Assembly: GCF_014204815.1 (NCBI RefSeq)
Contig: NZ_JACHMC010000001.1
Location: 682,001-746,000 of the forward strand
DNA from: Micrococcus flavus
GTDB lineage: Bacteria; Actinomycetota; Actinomycetes; Actinomycetales; Micrococcaceae
Reading direction: 5' to 3'
DNA length: 64,000 nt
Below the pieces are notes generated by a model that had not been told where the DNA came from, ran no database searches, and saw only the letters and a list, made by a program, of their open reading frames with translations. Of the stretch, positions 10,209-17,801 are shown in pieces. The translations under genes and the position numbers were made by a program. How positions within the stretch are numbered: the stretch's first letter is position 1; each line of letters starts with the position of its first letter.

Positions 10209-10243
10209 AGCCCGCCGTCCCCGGACTCCGGGGACGGCGGGCT
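10209..10243. terminator. Bidirectional terminator between dapE and the glutamate-type importer operon
   Basis: A 17-bp perfect stem has arms at 10209-10225 and 10227-10243, in practice a GGACTCC-type loop. It lies 12 bases after the dapE stop and 19 bases beyond the stop of the convergent permease gene, so it can serve both. Confidence 0.85.
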
Positions 10244-10262
10244 CTGACGTGTGCGGGGAGGG

Positions 10263-11147
10263 TCAGGCCGCGGCCTTGCGCCCCACGGCCACCGCGGAGG
10301 GTCCAGCCGCCGGCTTCGTGCGGCCCGCCGTCCGGGAGGACAGGCGGCGGGAGAGCCGCGTGGCCACGAACGTCAGGATCATGTTGATGACGATGAAGAT
10401 GACGGCGGCCACCACGAGGGTCTGCAGGATGTTGCCCTGGCCGGCGCCGAGCTGGCGCGCGTACTGCAGGAGCTCGAAGAACCCGATCAGGTAGCCCAGC
10501 GCGGAGTCCTTCAGGATCACCACGAACTGGCTCAGCAGCGAGGGGAGCATCGCCACGAGGGCCTGGGGCACCTCCACGAGGCGCAGCGACTGATTCGGCG
10601 TCATGCCGACGGCCGCGGCCGCCTCGCGCTGGCCCTTGGGCAGGGACCGGACGCCGGAGCGCACCAGCTCTGCGATGACCGCGCCGTTGTAGAGCGTCAG
10701 GGCCACGATCACGGCGTAGTACGGGCTGTCGGCCGCGTTGATGGCCCCGCTGCGGGCGACCAGGGCGAACGCCTGGTAGAAGAACACCATCATGATGAGC
10801 ACGGGCACGGCGCGGAGGAACTCCACGATCACGCCCGCCACGGCTCGGACCGGCGCCAGCGGCGCGAGCCGCAGGAACCCGAACACGAGGCCGAACACCA
10901 CGGAGGTCACCACGGCGATGCCCGCGGACTGGAGGGTGAACTGCAGGCCGGGCAGGTAGTAGTCCGACCACGCGGAGGCGTCCAGCGCGGCGGTCCACCG
11001 GCGCGGCTCGAGCTGGCCCCGCTCCTGGAGGCGCAGGAGCACGAGGGCCGCCCCGGCCAGCACGACGACGGCGGCCACGACGTTGGCGATCAGGATGCGC
11101 CGCCGGGCGGCGGGGCCCGGGGCGTCGAACAGGACGGATGCGCTCAT
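10263..11147 (-). CDS. gluD: Amino-acid ABC transporter permease (GluD-like)
   Basis: 294 residues with an N-terminal helix at about 20-40, further helices across 75-285, and the EAA-like cytoplasmic loop (REAAAAVGMTPNQSLRLVEVPQAL). This is the HisM/GltK class of polar amino-acid permease. The C-terminal 25 residues are basic and low-complexity. The ATG at 11147 overlaps the stop of the upstream permease gene by four bases (ATGA), so the two permeases are translationally coupled and presumably form a heterodimer. The operon order ATPase, binding protein, permease, permease matches gluABCD of corynebacteria; substrate specificity (glutamate or a related polar amino acid) is inferred from that. 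Confidence 0.88.
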   Translation of the reverse strand: MSASVLFDAPGPAARRRILIANVVAAVVVLAGAALVLLRLQERGQLEPRRWTAALDASAWSDYYLPGLQFTLQSAGIAVVTSVVFGLVFGFLRLAPLAPVRAVAGVIVEFLRAVPVLIMMVFFYQAFALVARSGAINAADSPYYAVIVALTLYNGAVIAELVRSGVRSLPKGQREAAAAVGMTPNQSLRLVEVPQALVAMLPSLLSQFVVILKDSALGYLIGFFELLQYARQLGAGQGNILQTLVVAAVIFIVINMILTFVATRLSRRLSSRTAGRTKPAAGPSAVAVGRKAAA

Positions 11148-11824
11148 CGGGCCACCGCCCACTTCTCGGAGGCCCACGTGGTCAGCAGGCCGATCGGGAT
11201 GACGATCAGGCAGAAGCCGATCGCGAAGGTCAGGAAGATCGCCACCATGACGTCGGGGCGGAACTCGATCATGGTCTTCATGAGGCCGGAGGCCTCGGCC
11301 ACGGAGGCGGCGGCCGCCACGGTGGTGTTCTTGGTCAGCGCGATGACCGTGTTCCCCAAGGGGGTGATGGCCCCGCGCAGGGCCTGCGGGAGGATGACGA
11401 GCCGCGCGGCCGGCAGGAAGCCCAGGCCGATCGCGCGGGCGGCCTCCGCCTGGCCGAGGGGCACCGTGTTGACGCCGGAGCGGACCGCCTCGCACATGAA
11501 CGCGGCGTGGTACAGCGACAGCGCGATCACGGCGTAGATGAAGAAGTTGAGCTGGAAGTCGGGCGCGAAGGTGACCTTGAGCTGGCCCCACACGGCGAGC
11601 ACGCCCAGGAGCATGAGGATGGTGAGCGGCGTGTTGCGCACCACGTGGACGTAGCCGGCGCCGAGGGCCCGCAGGGACGCCACGGGGGAGATGCGGCACA
11701 GGGCCAGCAGCACGCCCAGGACGAACGAGCCGATCGTGGCCAGGACGGCCAGACGGATGTTCATCCAGAACGCCTGGGGCACCTGGGAGCCGTACTGCTC
11801 GAGCAGGGTGGACAGGGATTCCAT
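11144..11824 (-). CDS. gluC: Amino-acid ABC transporter permease (GluC-like)
   Basis: 226 residues with about five membrane helices. It has the conserved loop GQAEAARAIGLGFLPAARLV near residue 124 that contacts the ATPase, and the upstream motif RNTPLTILMLL typical of HisQ/GlnP-type permeases. It partners the permease encoded downstream. It is separated from the binding-protein gene by 92 bases that hold a strong hairpin, which probably lowers permease expression relative to the binding protein. Confidence 0.9.
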   Translation of the reverse strand: MESLSTLLEQYGSQVPQAFWMNIRLAVLATIGSFVLGVLLALCRISPVASLRALGAGYVHVVRNTPLTILMLLGVLAVWGQLKVTFAPDFQLNFFIYAVIALSLYHAAFMCEAVRSGVNTVPLGQAEAARAIGLGFLPAARLVILPQALRGAITPLGNTVIALTKNTTVAAAASVAEASGLMKTMIEFRPDVMVAIFLTFAIGFCLIVIPIGLLTTWASEKWAVAR

Positions 11825-11862
11825 GTCGCTTCCGATGGTCGGTGGGATGTGCCGTCACCGCC

Positions 11863-11900
11863 GCGGCGGCGGCGACCCCGTGCGGGGCCGCCGCCGCCGG
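11863..11900 (-). promoter_or_regulatory. Intercistronic hairpin between gluB and gluC
   Basis: A GC-only stem (GGCGGCGGCGACCCCG against CGGGGCCGCCGCCGCC, with one imperfection) lies directly after the binding-protein gene and before the permease gene. Such hairpins in importer operons stabilise the upstream message or attenuate read-through, giving more binding protein than permease. That role is inferred here. Confidence 0.6.
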
Positions 11901-11916
11901 CGGGACGGGGGACGGG

Positions 11917-12807
11917 TCAGGAGCAGGACTCGAGCTCGGCGTCGTCGCCGGAGTTCAGCTCCTCGCTGTACTCGTAGCCGGTGCCCTCGGTGTTGGCCTG
12001 GAGGGCCTTCTCCCACTCGCCGGACTCCTTCATCTCGGAGATCGCGTCGTTGATCTCCTCGCACGTGTCGGAGCCCTTCGGGATGCCGACGCCGTAGCGC
12101 TCGGTGGTGAACGTGTTGCCCACCACCTTGAACTTGCCCTGATTGGCGTCCGTCGCAGCGAGGCCGGCGAGGATGATGTCGTCCGTGGTGACGGCGTCGA
12201 CCTGGCCGGACTCGAGGTAGGTCACGCACTCGGCGTAGCCGCCCTGCTCCACGAGGTTCACGCCGGAGGCGAACTGGTCCTTGATCTTCTGGGCGGAGGT
12301 GGAGCCGGTGACCGAGCACAGGTTCTTGCCGTTGAGGGACTCGGGGCCGGTGATCGAGGTGTCGTCCGCGCGGACCAGGAGGTCCTGACCGGCCACGAAG
12401 TACGGGCCCGCGAAGCCCACGCGCTCCTTGCGGGCGTCGGTGATGGAGTAGGTGGCGAAGATCATGTCCACCTCGCCGTTCTCCAGGGCGTTCTCCCGGT
12501 TGGCGGAGGGGGTCTGGACCCAGGTGATCCTGTCCTCGGACACGCCCATCTTGTCGGCGACGTAGCGGGCGACGTCGGTGTCGAAGCCGGTGGGCTGGGC
12601 GTCCCCCTGGCGGAAGCCGAGGCCCGGCTGGTCGTACTTGATGCCGATGCGCAGGGTGTCCCCGCCGCCGGCCTGGGCGCTGCCGGAGGAGCCGGCCGCG
12701 GCGGAGGACTCGCCCGAGCCCCCGGAGGAGGACGGCGAGCAGGCGGAGAGGGACAGCGCCGCGGCGGCGGCCACGGCGGTCACGGAGAGGAACTTGCTGC
12801 GGATCAT
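11917..12807 (-). CDS. gluB: Amino-acid ABC transporter substrate-binding lipoprotein (GluB-like)
   Basis: 296 residues. It has a lipoprotein signal peptide with a basic start, a hydrophobic core to about residue 20 and the lipobox LSAC, so Cys23 should be lipidated. A Ser/Gly linker of about 25 residues follows, then a periplasmic-binding-protein type 3 domain (RIGIKYDQPGLGF; NGEVDMIFATYSIT; ESGQVDAVTTDDIIL). Acidic C terminus. It captures the amino acid outside the membrane and delivers it to the two permeases. Confidence 0.93.
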   Translation of the reverse strand: MIRSKFLSVTAVAAAAALSLSACSPSSSGGSGESSAAAGSSGSAQAGGGDTLRIGIKYDQPGLGFRQGDAQPTGFDTDVARYVADKMGVSEDRITWVQTPSANRENALENGEVDMIFATYSITDARKERVGFAGPYFVAGQDLLVRADDTSITGPESLNGKNLCSVTGSTSAQKIKDQFASGVNLVEQGGYAECVTYLESGQVDAVTTDDIILAGLAATDANQGKFKVVGNTFTTERYGVGIPKGSDTCEEINDAISEMKESGEWEKALQANTEGTGYEYSEELNSGDDAELESCS

Positions 12808-12866
12808 GGGGTGCTCCTGAGGACGGGGGTGGGGTGGGGTGCGGTGGACCGCGGGGGTCGGGGACG

Positions 12867-13673
12867 TCAGTGGACGAGGATCTTGCCCAGGAAGTCCTGG
12901 GCGCGCTCGTGCCGGGGGTTCGTGAAGAAGGACTCCGGGTCGGTGTCCTCGAGGACCTCGCCGTCGGCCATGAAGATGACACGGTCGCCGGCCTTGCGGG
13001 CGAAGCCCATCTCGTGCGTGACGACGACCATGGTCATGCCCTCCTTGGCGAGGCCCACCATGACGTCGAGCACCTCCTGGACCATCTCCGGGTCCAGCGC
13101 CGAGGTGGGCTCGTCGAACAGCAGGGCCTGCGGCTCCATGGCCAGCGCGCGGGCGATCGCGACGCGCTGCTGCTGGCCGCCGGAGAGCTGGGCGGGCATC
13201 TTCGTGGCCTGGTGGGCTACGCCCACGCGCTCGAGCAGCTCCATGGCATGACGCTCGGCCTCCGCCTTGGGCTTGCCCTTGACGCGGATGGGGCCGAGCG
13301 TGACGTTCTCGAGGATCGACTTGTGCGCGAAGAGGTTGAACGACTGGAAGACCATGCCCACCTCGGCGCGCAGCCGCGCCAGCTCGCGGCCCTCGGCGGG
13401 CAGCGGCTCACCGTGGATGAGGATGCGCCCGCCGTCGTCGTCGATGGTCTCGAGCCGGTTGATGGTCCGGCACAGCGTGGACTTGCCCGAGCCGGAGGGG
13501 CCCAGCACGATCGCGACCTGCCCGCGGGGGATCGCCAGGTCGATGTCCTTGAGCGCGTGGAACTCGCCGAAGTGCTTGTTCACGTGCTCGAGGCGGATGA
13601 GCGCGTCGGCGCCGGCCGGGGCGGCGGTCGAGCCGGTGTGGCCCGCCTCACCGGGGGGTGTGGTCTGCGTCAT
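12867..13673 (-). CDS. gluA: Amino-acid ABC transporter ATPase (GluA-like)
   Basis: 268 residues. Walker [10 protein letters not shown] lies near residue 58, the Q-loop in [12 protein letters not shown], the signature LSGGQQQR, Walker [16 protein letters not shown] and the switch His in [10 protein letters not shown]. It belongs to the polar amino-acid (HisP/GlnQ) class. The first 25 residues precede the cassette and are low-complexity. First gene of the gluABCD-like operon. The ATG at 13673 is preceded by TAGGCT plus seven bases on the minus strand, so the operon is predicted to start as a leaderless message. Confidence 0.93.
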   Translation of the reverse strand: MTQTTPPGEAGHTGSTAAPAGADALIRLEHVNKHFGEFHALKDIDLAIPRGQVAIVLGPSGSGKSTLCRTINRLETIDDDGGRILIHGEPLPAEGRELARLRAEVGMVFQSFNLFAHKSILENVTLGPIRVKGKPKAEAERHAMELLERVGVAHQATKMPAQLSGGQQQRVAIARALAMEPQALLFDEPTSALDPEMVQEVLDVMVGLAKEGMTMVVVTHEMGFARKAGDRVIFMADGEVLEDTDPESFFTNPRHERAQDFLGKILVH

Positions 13674-13686
13674 GGCGGGGAGCCTA
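13674..13686 (-). promoter_or_regulatory. Leaderless-type promoter of the gluABCD-like operon
   Basis: TAGGCT at 13686-13681 on the minus strand, then seven bases, then the gluA ATG. No convincing -35 hexamer is visible. Confidence 0.5.
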
Positions 13687-13752
13687 CCGCAGGCGGGGTC
13701 CGCCGTGCTTGCCGGTGACGGACCGCGCGGGCATGATCTCGGGCGGCTCGCC

Positions 13753-13764
13753 TAGGCTGGCGGC
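13753..13764 (+). promoter_or_regulatory. Leaderless-type promoter of the LOG-family gene
   Basis: TAGGCT at 13753-13758 ends six bases before the ATG at 13765. It is divergent from the gluA promoter 67 bases away. Confidence 0.5.
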
Positions 13765-14577
13765 ATGGCCACCGACGACTCCGCCGCCCCCGCCTCCACC
13801 GCCGGCCACGCCGGCGCGGACCGCCGCCGCGTGCACCGCGGCGGGCAGGTCCTCACGGGCCCCGCCGCCACGGCTCCGACCTTCGACCAGCTCCTGCTGG
13901 ACGCGCGCGAGGCGCCCGCCGGGCAGGCCCGGGTGCCCTCCACCTCCTCCACGTCCGACGCGTGGCGCGTGCTGCGCATCCAGTCCGAGTTCGTGGAGGG
14001 GTTCGGCACCCTCGCCGACCTCGGTCCCGCCGTCTCCGTCTTCGGCTCCGCCCGCACGGGGGAGGGCACCGAGGAGTACGCCCTCGGCGTCGAGCTCGGC
14101 CGCCTCCTCGTGGCGGCGGGCTACGCCGTGATCACCGGCGGCGGCCCCGGCGCCATGGAGGCCGGCAACCGCGGCGCGCACGAGGCCGACGGCGTCTCGG
14201 TGGGCCTGGGGATCGAGCTGCCGTTCGAGACGGGGCTGAACCCCTACGTCGGCATCGGGGTCGACTTCCGCTACTTCTTCGCGCGCAAGGTCATGTTCCT
14301 GCGCTACGCCCAGGGGTTCGTGGTGCTGCCCGGGGGGTTCGGCACGCTGGACGAGCTGTTCGAGGCGCTCACCCTCGTACAGACCGGTACCGTCACCCGC
14401 TTCCCCGTGGTGCTCGTGGGCCGGGACTTCTGGGGACCGCTCGTGGACTGGATCCGCGGCACCCTCGCCGCCCGCGGGATGATCTCCCCGGAGGACGTCG
14501 ACCTGCTCTGCGTCGTGGACACCGCCCAGGAGGCCGTGGACCGCATCCGCGCCACGTGCGGGGAGCCCCGCGCGTGA
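13765..14577 (+). CDS. LOG-family nucleotide phosphoribohydrolase (TIGR00730 type)
   Basis: 270 residues. The first 60 are low-complexity. A Rossmann-like LOG domain follows with VSVFGSART, ITGGGPGAMEAGNRGA and the family hallmark LPGGFGTLDELFE, whose Glu and the upstream Arg of FFARKVMFLRY form the active site. Known family activity: cleavage of N6-modified adenosine monophosphates or other nucleoside monophosphates to base plus ribose 5-phosphate; the older label lysine decarboxylase is wrong for this family. In actinobacteria this gene often lies near dapD/dapE, as here. The stop overlaps the next start (GTGA). Confidence 0.9.
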   Translation: MATDDSAAPASTAGHAGADRRRVHRGGQVLTGPAATAPTFDQLLLDAREAPAGQARVPSTSSTSDAWRVLRIQSEFVEGFGTLADLGPAVSVFGSARTGEGTEEYALGVELGRLLVAAGYAVITGGGPGAMEAGNRGAHEADGVSVGLGIELPFETGLNPYVGIGVDFRYFFARKVMFLRYAQGFVVLPGGFGTLDELFEALTLVQTGTVTRFPVVLVGRDFWGPLVDWIRGTLAARGMISPEDVDLLCVVDTAQEAVDRIRATCGEPRA

Positions 14578-14921
14578 CCACTCCCATCTGGATCGCCGCC
14601 GTCCTCGTCCTCGTCGTCGCCGTCGCCGCCCTGGCGGCCGCGGCCGTCGGCCGCGTGGCCCCCGCCCCGGGCGACCCGGCGGGGCGGGCGCCGGTGCACC
14701 CCGTCCTGCTGCCGCCCCGTCCGCGTGCCGCCGACGTCGACCGCGTGCGGCTGGCCACGACCGTCCCCGGATACCAGCGGGATCAGGTGGACGCCGTGCT
14801 CGCGCGCCTGCGCGAGGCTCTCGCGGAGGACGAGGGGCGCATCGCCGAGCTGGAGGACGAGCTGGCCCGCTGGGAGGGCGCCGACCGGGCCGATGGCACG
14901 CCCGCGGCGGATCCGCGATAA
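14574..14921 (+). CDS. Small membrane-anchored protein with a DivIVA-like repeat
   Basis: 115 residues. One N-terminal transmembrane helix (about residues 4-27) is followed by a Pro-rich linker. Then comes VRLATTVPGYQRDQVDAVLARLREAL, matching the DivIVA-domain pattern (Phe/Leu..GY...QVD..L). A short acidic coiled region ends the protein. Proteins of this kind are common next to LOG-family genes in actinobacteria; their role is not established, and a link to cell-pole or envelope organisation is only suggested by the domain. The GTG start overlaps the upstream stop by four bases, so the two proteins are coupled. Confidence 0.75.
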   Translation: MTTPIWIAAVLVLVVAVAALAAAAVGRVAPAPGDPAGRAPVHPVLLPPRPRAADVDRVRLATTVPGYQRDQVDAVLARLREALAEDEGRIAELEDELARWEGADRADGTPAADPR

Positions 14922-14924
14922 AAT
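14919..14924 (+). promoter_or_regulatory. Promoter -10 of the DUF3117 gene and start of a long leader
   Basis: TAAAAT at 14919-14924 overlaps the stop codon (TAA) of the preceding gene. The predicted start near 14931 gives a leader of about 100 bases containing a bipartite hairpin (GACCGG 14933-14938 with CCGGTC 14963-14968, inner stem of alternating GC) before the ribosome site AGAAGGGA near 15018-15025. Confidence 0.45.
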
Positions 14925-15033
14925 GGGTGTGCGACCGGTCACGTGCGCGCTGCGCGCGGGGGCCGGTCATACCGACGCGAGCGCCACCGACAGCACGTGT
15001 CAGCCGGGAACTCCATCAGAAGGGAAGTCACAG

Positions 15034-15204
15034 ATGGCCGCCATGAAGCCCCGCACCGGGGACGGTCCCATGGAAGTGACCAAGGAGGGGCGCAGCCTCA
15101 TCATGCGTGTCCCGATCGACGGCGGCGGACGCCTCGTCCTCGAGATCAACGCCGACGAGGCCAAGGAGCTCCAGCAGTGCCTCGAGGGCGTCACCCAGGG
15201 CTGA
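15034..15204 (+). CDS. DUF3117 family protein
   Basis: 56 residues. The sequence begins MAAMKPRTGDGPMEVTKEG, continues with RVPIDGGGRLVLEINADEA and ends LQQCLEGVTQG. I recognise it as the highly conserved small actinobacterial family DUF3117, whose function is unknown. It is cytosolic, without membrane segments or metal motifs. The start has AGAAGGGA eight to nine bases upstream. It has its own promoter and a long structured leader, and is closed by a strong terminator, so it is a separate unit, suggesting high and regulated expression (inference). Confidence 0.93.
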   Translation: MAAMKPRTGDGPMEVTKEGRSLIMRVPIDGGGRLVLEINADEAKELQQCLEGVTQG

Positions 15205-15218
15205 CGCCCACGTCCTGA

Positions 15219-15260
15219 CGCCGCGGCCCCGCACACCCTCCGGTGTGCGGGGCCGCGGCG
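15219..15260. terminator. Strong terminator after the DUF3117 gene
   Basis: A perfect 19-bp stem (15219-15237 with 15242-15260) has a CTCC tetraloop. It lies between convergent genes, so it can serve both directions. Confidence 0.9.
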
Positions 15261-15294
15261 CGTCCGGGGACGGGGCGTCCCGCCCGGGCGGCGG

Positions 15295-15945
15295 TCAGCG
15301 GCGGACGGCCAGCAGCACGCCCGTGCCCGTGGGGACCACCGCCGAGACCCACGCCTCGTCCTCGCGGACCAGCTTGTCCACGGCGCGGGCGGAGACCGTG
15401 GCGGGCTCGCGCACGGCGGCGCGCGGGACGCGGTCCGAGTCCAGGGCGTCCACCACCACGAGCAGACCCCCGGGGGCCAGCATGCGCGCGGCCTGCTCGA
15501 CGTCGAACGCGCGGGAGGCGGGGTCGCCGTCCACCAGCACGAGCTCGTACGCGCCGGCGGTGAGGCGCGGCAGGACCAGGCGCGAGCGTCCCGTGATCAT
15601 GCGCGTCCGGGACGAGGGCAGGCGGGCCTCGGAGAAGGCCTCGCGGGCCGCCCGCTGCGCCTCCGCGTCCGGGTCCATCGTGGTGAGGACGGTCCGCTCG
15701 GGCAGGCCCCGCATCAGGGCCAGGCCGGACACCCCCGCGCCCGTGCCGATCTCCACGACCGCCGACGGCGCGCGGGTGGCCGCCAGGACCGTCAGCAGGG
15801 CCGCGGTGCCCTCGCTGACGGCGCGCACGCCCTGCTCCGCGGACCGCTCGCGGGCGCGCAGGAGCACCTCGTCCTCGGCCGTGCGGGCCTCCGCCCACGC
15901 CCAGGCGGCGTGCTTGTCGGTGGGCTGGGGGTGCAGGGCGCTCAT
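15295..15945 (-). CDS. Class I SAM-dependent O-methyltransferase
   Basis: 216 residues in the O-methyltransferase family 3 (catechol-OMT-like) fold. It has the SAM motif VVEIGTGAGVSGLALMRGL near residue 64, then TTMDPDAEAQ and LVLVDGDP with the metal-site Asp. Mycobacterial Rv1220c, beside sigE and rseA, is the closest contextual counterpart; its substrate is unknown, as is this one. The ATG at 15945 lies about 50 bases after a TACACT hexamer (16009-16004, minus strand), so it has a short leader with a small hairpin. Confidence 0.85.
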   Translation of the reverse strand: MSALHPQPTDKHAAWAWAEARTAEDEVLLRARERSAEQGVRAVSEGTAALLTVLAATRAPSAVVEIGTGAGVSGLALMRGLPERTVLTTMDPDAEAQRAAREAFSEARLPSSRTRMITGRSRLVLPRLTAGAYELVLVDGDPASRAFDVEQAARMLAPGGLLVVVDALDSDRVPRAAVREPATVSARAVDKLVREDEAWVSAVVPTGTGVLLAVRR

Positions 15946-16168
15946 GAGGGGCTCCGGGGATCGGCGGGCCGGGGGGACGGGCGTCCCCTCGGGGGTCGGG
16001 GCCAGTGTACGGAGCGGGCGCGTCCGCGCGTCCGATCGTCAGCGCCCCAGGTTCCTCCCAGCCGGGCCGGTCATGATGGTCGAGGCCGCGACGCCGCGGC
16101 GCGTGTCCCCGCCGCGCCGTGCGCGGACGGTCGTGCCGCAGACCGTCGTGGGACCGGGAGGAGGCGTC

Positions 16169-17029
16169 ATGGGGCACCGGCAGTGCGTGAGCCGCCTCGA
16201 CGCCCATCTCGAGGGTGCCCTGCCGCGCCGCCTCGACCGCCGGGTGGAGCACCATCTGCGCCGCTGCCCGGAGTGCCGGGCCGTCGCGGACCAGCGGGCG
16301 CGGGTGCTCCTGGCCGCCCGCAGCATCCACTCCCGCCCGGCCGCCACCGCCGCCGTCATGCGCCCCCGCGGGGTCTCCGGCCGGCTGGTGGTGTCCGTCC
16401 TCGTCCTCACCCTCCTGGTCGGGGGCCTGCTCGCCGCCCTCTGGCTGGTCGGCGCGCCGGACCAGGGCCGGCAAGCGGCGGACGGGCCGGCGGGCGCCGG
16501 CCTGGAGGTGTCCCCGGCGGCCGCGGGGGAGGTGGAGGACGCCGTCGAGCACGTGGAGTGGCTCCGGGCGCACGGGTGGACGGCCCCGGCCCTGTACGCG
16601 GCGGGGCTGCGTCCGCTGTCCGTGGACGCGGCGCGCGAGGGGGAGACGGCCCGCGTCAGCGTGGCCTGGGGCCGCGGAGAACCCCTCGTCTCCGTCCGCG
16701 AGTGCCGTGGCGGGCAGGACCGCATGCGCACCGCCTGCGCGGAGCGCGGGGCCGTGGGCCTGGGGCCGGAGCGCACCCTGCCGGTGGGCGTGGCCTACCG
16801 CATCACGGAGGGCACGGACCGGCGGTGGACGGCCCTGCTGACCACTCCCGAGGCGGCGTACCGGGTGGACGCGGACGTGCCGCGCGGTCAGGCGGAGGCC
16901 CTGCTCACCCAGGTGGTGGTCGCGGAGCGCTCCGGACTCGCCGAGCCCCCGCACGAGGACGTCCTCGGCGAGCGGCTCGAGCGAGGCCTCGAGCGGCTCC
17001 TGGGGGAGGCCGGCGGCCCGACGGACTGA
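16169..17029 (+). CDS. zf-HC2 anti-sigma-factor-like membrane protein
   Basis: 286 residues. An N-terminal zinc-binding anti-sigma domain shows a leading Cys near residue 6 and the HxxxCxxC core in EHHLRRCPEC near 27-36. One transmembrane helix lies at about 72-94 (VVSVLVLTLLVGGLLAALWLVG). The roughly 190-residue outer part contains MucB/RseB-like low-complexity sequence but no motif I can name. Known family role: holds an ECF sigma factor at the membrane until stress releases it. No sigma-factor gene lies beside it, although in mycobacteria the same position is sigE-rseA-htrA-tatB. The ATG at 16169 is chosen for the strong GGGAGGAGG just upstream. Confidence 0.75.
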   Translation: MGHRQCVSRLDAHLEGALPRRLDRRVEHHLRRCPECRAVADQRARVLLAARSIHSRPAATAAVMRPRGVSGRLVVSVLVLTLLVGGLLAALWLVGAPDQGRQAADGPAGAGLEVSPAAAGEVEDAVEHVEWLRAHGWTAPALYAAGLRPLSVDAAREGETARVSVAWGRGEPLVSVRECRGGQDRMRTACAERGAVGLGPERTLPVGVAYRITEGTDRRWTALLTTPEAAYRVDADVPRGQAEALLTQVVVAERSGLAEPPHEDVLGERLERGLERLLGEAGGPTD

Positions 17030-17056
17030 GGCGCGGTCGGGCCGGATCCTCTCTAG

Positions 17057-17069
17057 TAGAGTGCGGGGC
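17057..17069 (+). promoter_or_regulatory. Leaderless-type promoter of tatB
   Basis: TAGAGT at 17057-17062, seven bases, then GTG at 17070. This favours GTG 17070 over the in-frame GTG at 17061, which overlaps the hexamer. Confidence 0.5.
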
Positions 17070-17780
17070 GTGCTGGGAATCAACGGGTCTGAGCTGATCA
17101 TCCTGATCGTCATCGCCCTCGTCGTGCTGGGACCCGAGAAGCTCCCCGAGTACACGCGGAGCCTGACGCAGTGGATCCGGCGCATGCGGGACATGGCCGA
17201 GGGCGCCAAGACCCAGTTCAAGGAGGAGACCGGCACGGACTTCGACGAGGTGGACTGGCGCAAGTACGACCCCCGTCAGTACGACCCCCGCCGGATCATC
17301 CGCGAGGCCCTCGCCGAGCCTGTCGGCGGGTCCTCGCCGGCCGCCCGCGCGCAGGAGCTCACGGGGGTCTCCGCCGAGGACGTCCACGGCGGCCTCACCC
17401 AGCAGGACCTGCGGGACATGGACCCGCGCACCCTCTTCCGCCGCCCCTCGGGGGATGGCAGCTCCGCGGCCCCGGCCGACGACGCCCCGGACACCTCGGC
17501 CGCCACCGCCCCCACCACGACGCCGGACGTCGCGACCTCCGTGTCGGCGGGGGGAGCCCTCGCGGGCGGGGCCGCTGCGGCCCTGCTGGCCTCCGGCCGC
17601 GCGCAGGACGTGCTCGACGTGCAGGAGCCCGAGGCGTCCCCGGCGGACCGCCCGTCCCCGGCGCCCGTGCGGGAGGACCGCACCGCGCCCGCCGGGCGGC
17701 CGCGCCGCCTGGAGACCGAGCCCCGCCCCCTGGACCTGCTCGGCCTGGCACCGGCGCCGTTCGACGTCGACGCCACCTGA
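17070..17780 (+). CDS. tatB: Twin-arginine translocase subunit TatB
   Basis: 236 residues. The short N-terminal helix (INGSELIILIVIALVVLGPEKLPEY) has the Glu and the Gly-Pro hinge of TatA/TatB. It is followed by an amphipathic helix with RRMRDMAEGAKTQFKEETG. The WRKYDPRQYDPRRIIREAL segment is typical of actinobacterial TatB. The C-terminal 130 residues are Ala/Pro-rich and probably disordered. It functions with TatA/TatC in export of folded proteins. The position downstream of an anti-sigma-like gene matches the mycobacterial order. Confidence 0.9.
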   Translation: MLGINGSELIILIVIALVVLGPEKLPEYTRSLTQWIRRMRDMAEGAKTQFKEETGTDFDEVDWRKYDPRQYDPRRIIREALAEPVGGSSPAARAQELTGVSAEDVHGGLTQQDLRDMDPRTLFRRPSGDGSSAAPADDAPDTSAATAPTTTPDVATSVSAGGALAGGAAAALLASGRAQDVLDVQEPEASPADRPSPAPVREDRTAPAGRPRRLETEPRPLDLLGLAPAPFDVDAT

Positions 17781-17801
17781 AACGCCACGGCCGGCGGCCG
17801 C

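Noticed and set aside
16010-16168. An upstream start or hidden sigma-factor fragment before the anti-sigma-like gene
   Set aside because: The frame upstream of 16169 has no sigma-like motifs, and the strong GGGAGGAGG site sits at 16169.
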